The notes under the pieces were generated by a model. That model made no database searches. It was not told the origin of the DNA and saw only the letters and a program-made list of their open reading frames with translations. 64,000 nucleotides of DNA, taken from NCBI GenBank assembly GCA_002633005.1, contig NMRA01000481.1:64001-128000 (forward strand), read 5' to 3'. The stretch comes from Phoronis australis (taxonomy: Eukaryota; Phoronida; Phoronidae). Every line of letters begins with the position of its first letter. Position 1 is the first letter of the stretch. This document shows, one piece after another, positions 58,195-64,000 of this stretch. Position numbers and translations under genes: made by a program.

Positions 58195-61074
58195 CTCTTT
58201 GGAATAATTAGCAGAATTTATACTGTAATACTGCACAGATGGCGCTACCAGAGATAACCATACAAGAATAATAAACAGGTGAAGCTGGAGTGGACATATC
58301 GTAATTCGCAACAAAAATAATCGTGGCAATTGCCATCTTCCAGTTTTTCAAAGGTGACAGTACCTCGCTGCAAGTGTTTTCTGACATCTACTCACTTCAA
58401 ACCATAAGTTACAGACTGGAATGTTCTTAATCTTGATTTTCTGAAGAAATTTGACAAAATAAAATTTCACTCGTCTGCCACACTGTGTGCTAAACATGTG
58501 AAGAAATATCGTACTGATGAATTGTACTGGACAGCAGCGATCATTTACAATAACTACCGATAATTCAAACAGACCTTATGCCACACCAGCTTAACTCCAG
58601 TAACTTGAGAAGTATCAATCTAAACTGCAAAAGTTGGTTGCATCTTCCACACCGGCTTTGATAAACGGACACCAAACTTATCGCACTTGAAGTTATTGCA
58701 AGATGGTGCTCTGAAAACATTGCGGAGGCATAACATTTTTATTCTGAACATATGGCCAGATAAAAAGTGGAATGCAGTGTCTAGAGTGGTAGAATGGTGA
58801 TTAATTAAAATAAAAAATACTATCACATGATACCATCACATTTGCCATTACTGACAGCGACACTTGCCGAAAATTGCACTAACATCAAAATTAACCAATC
58901 ATGTCACATCCCCAAGTTTCAACCTCCGCTGTTAAACCCACCAATTTATTGCTAAGTTATCATTGGGTGAAGTTAATCATACATAGAGAGAGACAATCTT
59001 CAAAACATTCATGCATTCATGTTGGTATGAAGGCCCTTTAAGGGGATCTAGAATATCATGAGGGGGTCTTACTTTCAACCCAGATGTAGGGAACCTTATT
59101 GCGTAGCGTTGAATTTTACACGCCATCGCAATCAAAAACAAAAAAGGCAAACTTAAAATGTTCAACTTTATTGGCTGTGATTTTAATTTCTATTGTCTCG
59201 GGGGGTTTTGTAAAGAATCGCTGATCAACTTTGATACTCAGAGAGGAATTTTTATCTTTACCCAAAATCGAAGAAATTGGAATACGATGATCAACAGAAA
59301 AAACTTAGAATGCCGGTTTTTGCCACCGAAAGACGCAGTTTTTACCACAAAAAAGTGGACCTAATAAATACCAACAATTGTTAACATCATGACTAAAGCG
59401 ATTCACTGCTCTGTAATACATAATTCAAATATAAAACCTGTTAGAATTACCAAGACAAGAAGCTTGTGCAAACATAAAATGTAGACTTTCAACTTAGTAC
59501 TGCAACATGTTAAAAGCCCTAGGTTAGAGCTGGATACTATTACATGACCTCTGAACTCTTGCACATGAGAATAGTTAAAGACGTGAAGGAATTTTCAAAA
59601 AACCAAGCACATCACAAAAACACACCGGAAAAAACACACCGCATCAGAAAAAATAGTGCTTCCCATTTCCAAACAGTCGCATGAAAAAAGTATCCGTAAA
59701 CACGATCTTATACTTGAGGTTATTTTTACGTACTGAATGTATCAAGTGACAGTAAATTAAGTGGTAAAGGTCTGATCTACCGTATTCATTTCCACCTCTC
59801 AGCGAAATTAAAACATCAGTCCCGAACTGAACAAGTTCAGGGGCAAAGGAGCTTGAATTACTTCACCAGGAAGAGAATCTCCATGGAAATGATAATTGCT
59901 GTTGTTCAGATTCGTTTTACAAAAATCTCTTTTTCGTCACAATACTGGATTTCATTAAGAAAAATATAATGTTCAAGGTACTGAGCTTATAGGTACCACT
60001 TAAGTCCACAGAGCGGGCCCACATTTGTTCAGTCAGGTGAGAAACCATGTGATGTGGTCGACTGCTGACTTTGAGAAGGGAAATTTCCAACCAACCAGAA
60101 TTTATGCAAAAAAGAAAGTCAAAACTGGGACTGGCTAAATGGCTGAATGTTTGAAAAACAAGTTTTGTTTGTTTTCTGTCTAGACTGTCTGGTTAACAAA
60201 TAACTTGGTTGTTCCTGCGATACAGCAGACCCAACTGATGGTGACCAATACACCAAATACCTCCAGGTGTTTGCATCGAGGAAAATATTATGGTTTAGAA
60301 TTGGTTTGTGATTCAAACTGACTTAGCAAGCATGTGTAAAACCAAGCCGCTAAGCTTCAATAGATTCAAGTTGAACCCAGGTGGTTTCAAATCGATTTAA
60401 ATTAAGCCAATTCGCAACTTCTAAAGTGTGAATGTATACTTGAATAGAGTCCACTCCATGGCTAATGAGGATGTGCAGAAACAGGTTCCTGTCGGTTCGT
60501 TTATCCAAAATTCACAAACATGATTTAATTTTATTACAGGCTATTGTTTGCTCTTTCGTCATAATCATCGGGTTGCCAAAAGAGCAAACCTCAGACAAAC
60601 GGCACAAAAATTTCAGATTGCCCGCCATTTTTATAGGAAGTTTGTGAGATGCAGATCAGGAGTGGACATAGCAGAATTTTCAGCTGAAAGCACAGCATCT
60701 AAACCGGTTTATAACGAAAACAGGGTGACATAACGACTTAACCTGATAAGAGCAAATTGTTCCAGAGTAAATCGATCCCCAACGTCCATGTACACAGGAG
60801 TATTAGACAATAATCTGGCTTACAATAGGAAATTCTTGTAGCTAAGCAATTCTTGCAATATCTCCACCCAGATGAGACAGCCTAGGCACAAGTAGGTGAA
60901 ACCCACCCATTTTCACCATCTCAGGTTTCCATCGAGCTGTCATACATGACTTCGAATGGCCCCCTTCTATAACAAGCAATGCAGAGTGTGGATAGGCGCC
61001 CATAGTTTGCATTGCATACAGTGCAGATACACAGTATGATCACTAACTCTCCCACCAGAGGGAGAAATGGGAGT

Positions 61075-61450
61075 AAATTTAATGTGTTTCTGGCACTTTG
61101 GTGAATAGAGAGGTGGATGCTAAAAATACACTTAAAATTAGGTACAAATGGCCACCACGTAGTGCAGGATACATCAAACCTGTCACAAAATGGAAGGGCT
61201 TCATCTTCTTAATATGCATTTTCCAAATTTCATGGAAATCCTTAACGAATGTTCTAGAAAAAACTGGCAAATGTAAAAAATAAAAATGCCACTAGAAGGC
61301 ACAGCAAACGTCAGATCCACCACAAAGTCATCCGATCGTCATCACGTTCATAGTAATAATAATAATACATTTGCCAATTTTCACAGCAGTTTTGAAATGG
61401 GTTAAAAAAAGGAGATACAGTCGCACACACAAGGCAGAAGAATGACAGGC
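61075..61450. repeat. Degenerate satellite stretch
   Basis: AAAATGCCACTAGAAGGCAC, TTTGCCAATTTTCACAGCAG and CCAAATTTCATGGAAATCC recur with the spacing seen at 51960-52640. Confidence 0.5.
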
Positions 61451-61589
61451 AAAGATGACAGCCTTAAAGCAACTAAGGAAACCTGGGACCACCTATAAAT
61501 TCTTGTTGATAATTTCCCTCAATAATCGCTTATACTTCAAAGGAAAAAGAACCCGAAAATCATGGGCTCTGACACACTGGAGGTACACA

Positions 61590-61690
61590 TAAGTATTCAG
61601 ACAAAACTGACCCAGAATTCCCTGTCATGATGGCTGCTCAGAAGCCGAATTCATCGCCACAGTAGTCTTCCCTTATAGAAATAATGAAAT
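61590..61690 (+). repeat. Dispersed repeat family D2, copy 2
   Basis: ATAAGTATTCAGACAAAAC, CCCAGAATTCCC and GAATTC in order, as at 30905-31010. Confidence 0.45.
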
Positions 61691-62194
61691 TAAATCAAAA
61701 CTTCAAACCAGAATAAACAAGTTTCCGATAGCTTGTATACACCAGGGAAGCAATTAATGAAAAAATTGTTCCGGAACTGTGCCCGTGAGAAATTAAAGAC
61801 AGTTTTTAACAGCCTGATTAGGGTTAAGGGTGTCATCCTAATTTGCAAAACTGCAAAGTTTTTGAGCATTTTTATTAAAGTTTCAATACAGAAAGTTTGA
61901 TGAATGATGGTGAAAGGACTTTTTCCCTATCAATATACCTTTCAAAAGCAACATTCTTTGCCAAAGACACAAGGTCATGTGACCACAAGAATGACACAGT
62001 GTTTTGAATGACAAAAATAGATTTGTCTCAGACACCTAGTTTCAGAAAATAAGGGTTGACAGTAGCTAGTTTAACTTGTGGTAGATATTTCAGCAGTATC
62101 TTAATTGGGGGTACAGGTGAGGTTAAGCATGTTGCAGTTTGCAGATGGTAAGACAAATGGTGAAGTCATTATGCAGCAAATAGATAAGAAAGGA

Positions 62195-62300
62195 TAATGG
62201 TCGGATATAACCTGCTCAAATTTTGAGAACCAGTTTTCTCCACTGAATAACAGGCATCAAACTGGTTCTCAAGATACGGGCACGTTATATCCAACTATTG
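62195..62300. repeat. Small hairpin element H2
   Basis: Outer arms AATGGTCGGATATAAC and, inverted, AATAGTTGGATATAAC; inner arms TTTTGAGAACCAGTTT and, inverted, TCTTGAGAACCAGTTT. The inner word is shared with 12410-12495. Confidence 0.7.
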
Positions 62301-63852
62301 CCCAAGAAAGTAGTTGGGCCTCAGCAGGATGGGTACAACAAGAATCACAGCTGAACCTGACTTGCCGTGACTCTTGACTGCATTACATATCCATAAGCTT
62401 TAGGGTTCCATGGTAACAGATATGTTTCAAATTTAACTTACAGGTACATCTGCAATGGTGTCACGCATCAACATGTACCTTTTCAAAGATATGATTTCCA
62501 GTCTAATGTATGTTAAATTTGTCTGCTGCTTTAGGAACAACAGGGCCATCCTGGATTACCCACAATGCCGCATTATCCATCAAGCACATTTTTGTAGCCT
62601 TATTTTCATGCCATTGGATTCCAAAATATATTTGTTGTTCTCGTATACTTTATAAGTTATTCTCAACTGCATTACTCTATTCGTCCTCCCAAAGCCAATT
62701 AGGTTGCTATGGGTGCTGAACTCCGAAGGGAAAAAGTTGGGTAAACTTGACAAATATCCGTGCAAGTGATGTTGAGTTGACGACATGACTTGTGAAAATA
62801 TGTCGGACATTCACGAAATGAGGTCATTTAAAACAACGCGCTTTCTTACCTACAAAACAGAGTTCACTTTCTAATTTGGGTCAGCCCTATTCCAAAAAAT
62901 CAGTAACTATGACTTTATCCAAAAAAATCTATAAATTTTATCGGAATTCACCATTAAAGTTAAGATTGAATACAGACAATAAGGGCTTGGCATTAAGGAC
63001 TGTCCGATTGACTGGTGCAGCAAAAAATTAGGTGTGATCGTGTGGACAAGATGAATTTCTAACCAGTTGTCGAATGAACAACTTAAAATTTTTCATAGTC
63101 GTGCCCTTAGGTCAATACTCCCTTAAATGCACGCACTAGGATACAAACTACTTTCTATAACCTCTTTGCAACGCACAAGTCACCAAAAAGCTTCCAAGTG
63201 ACTCACTAATGCAATCTGCCGGGGAACCCTACTTCAAGATGCTGGGGCTTCTAAGTCGGTCAATGTCATAATTTAAGGGAAGTTAGCTTGATTTGGCCCT
63301 TGGCCGTAATGACCGCTGCTTGATCACTTCAAAAAAGCCACAAAAAAACACAAAAAATTCAAAGTAAACTAATTAACAGGAGTACACTAACTGTTATACA
63401 CTTAATAATAAATAACAATAATTGCAGTAAATGTTTGACGCTCTCATCTCCTATTACGACCAATGACGACGTAAACATATTTTCAATTCACTGTCTGCTC
63501 CACTCTTTATGTCGAAAAGCAACAACAATGAGCTCACTAACCAAGTTTTTCTCAAGCGTTTTTGCCAGTGCCAGTCCGAAGCTTCCATTAAGTTGTTTAA
63601 ACTACAAAAATTACTTAATCCTTCAAATTTTTGACGAAGATCATTTTGGATTTTTGGAAAAGTTGAATTGAAGTAGAGTTGCTCGAAACTAGTCAAAAAG
63701 TTAATGTCAAGGACTGCCATACGAAGAAGACACAGTCACTTTCTAAGTCTCACTTAAGGGGTCATTCCAAACACAAATGTCAATAGCAATATCTCACACG
63801 ATTACACAAGAGCTTGGCAATCTCATGATACTATTTTGACGTTCAATGACAT

Positions 63853-63938
63853 AAGTGCCGTTTACACTACATAAGTTGACACGGATCAGCTGACACGGAA
63901 CGAGTTGTTCCAGAACAAGTATGTGTGTAAACGGCACT
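63853..63938. repeat. Short inverted repeat
   Basis: AGTGCCGTTTACAC at the left and GTGTAAACGGCACT at the right, 86 bp overall. Confidence 0.6.
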
Positions 63939-64000
63939 GACAAGGAGCAAATTGACACCGCGGTGACAACTTTTGCCACCCGTTTGTGAGGTAGTCGCAA

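Larger units (their letters stand above)
54889..64000 (-). other. PLCL: PLCL upstream intron or 5' region
   Basis: No exon encoding the PLCL N-terminus (PP1-docking KTVSF-type motif) was found on the - strand. Contains an I1 repeat, a gap, satellite (61075-61450), D2 copy 2 and two hairpins. The 152-codon + frame at 56399-56857 is not recognised. About 57100-58030 and 58200-61070 show nothing I can name. Confidence 0.5.

Noticed and set aside
63794-64000. - strand frame at the window edge as the PLCL first exon
   Set aside because: The sequence shows none of the PLCL N-terminal features and overlaps a short inverted repeat.

Overview
The window is a piece of an animal nuclear genome, most likely an invertebrate: AT-rich, intron-rich, with GT-AG introns of about 0.4 to 14 kb, tRNA-derived SINEs, fold-back DNA elements, minisatellites, one N-gap (58032-58194) and a lone N (53683). 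The species is not identified. The protein similarity I recognise fits a slowly evolving marine invertebrate (hemichordate, cephalochordate or lophotrochozoan type), but that is inference.

Two genes can be reconstructed, lying tail to tail. (1) The 3' end of POLE, the catalytic subunit of DNA polymerase epsilon, on the + strand: the last three coding exons (1586-1718, 2185-2294, 2787-2856) with the C-terminal cysteine motifs and the stop codon. (2) On the - strand, nearly the whole of a PLCL/PRIP gene (phospholipase C-like, PLCL1/PLCL2 family): 24 coding exons from 54888 down to the stop at 6970. They splice into one uninterrupted reading frame of 995 residues that starts just before the PH domain and runs through EF-hands, PLC X box, acidic linker, Y box, C2 domain and the PRIP-specific C-terminal helical region. 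Every junction keeps phase. Only the N-terminal exon(s), upstream of 54888, were not found and may lie beyond 64000.

The main biological point is that this PLCL protein keeps all the active-site residues of catalytic PLCs. They sit at a constant +5 offset from PLC-delta1 numbering (H306, N307, E336, D338, H351, E385 of the reconstructed fragment). Vertebrate PLCL proteins are called catalytically inactive because some of these are replaced.

Layout: 1-1585 is a POLE intron holding two fold-back elements. 1586-2856 holds the POLE terminal exons. 2857-6969 is the convergent 3' region with repeats and a SINE. 6970-54888 is PLCL, whose introns carry the 12/48-bp minisatellite (13034-13342), other tandem arrays, SINEs, a perfect 124-bp-arm palindrome (43181-43448) and a 2.1-kb terminal-inverted-repeat element nested in a degenerate satellite (47018-49134). 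54889-64000 is PLCL first-intron or upstream sequence with repeats only. No prokaryotic features, CRISPR arrays, rRNA or convincing functional tRNA genes were seen.
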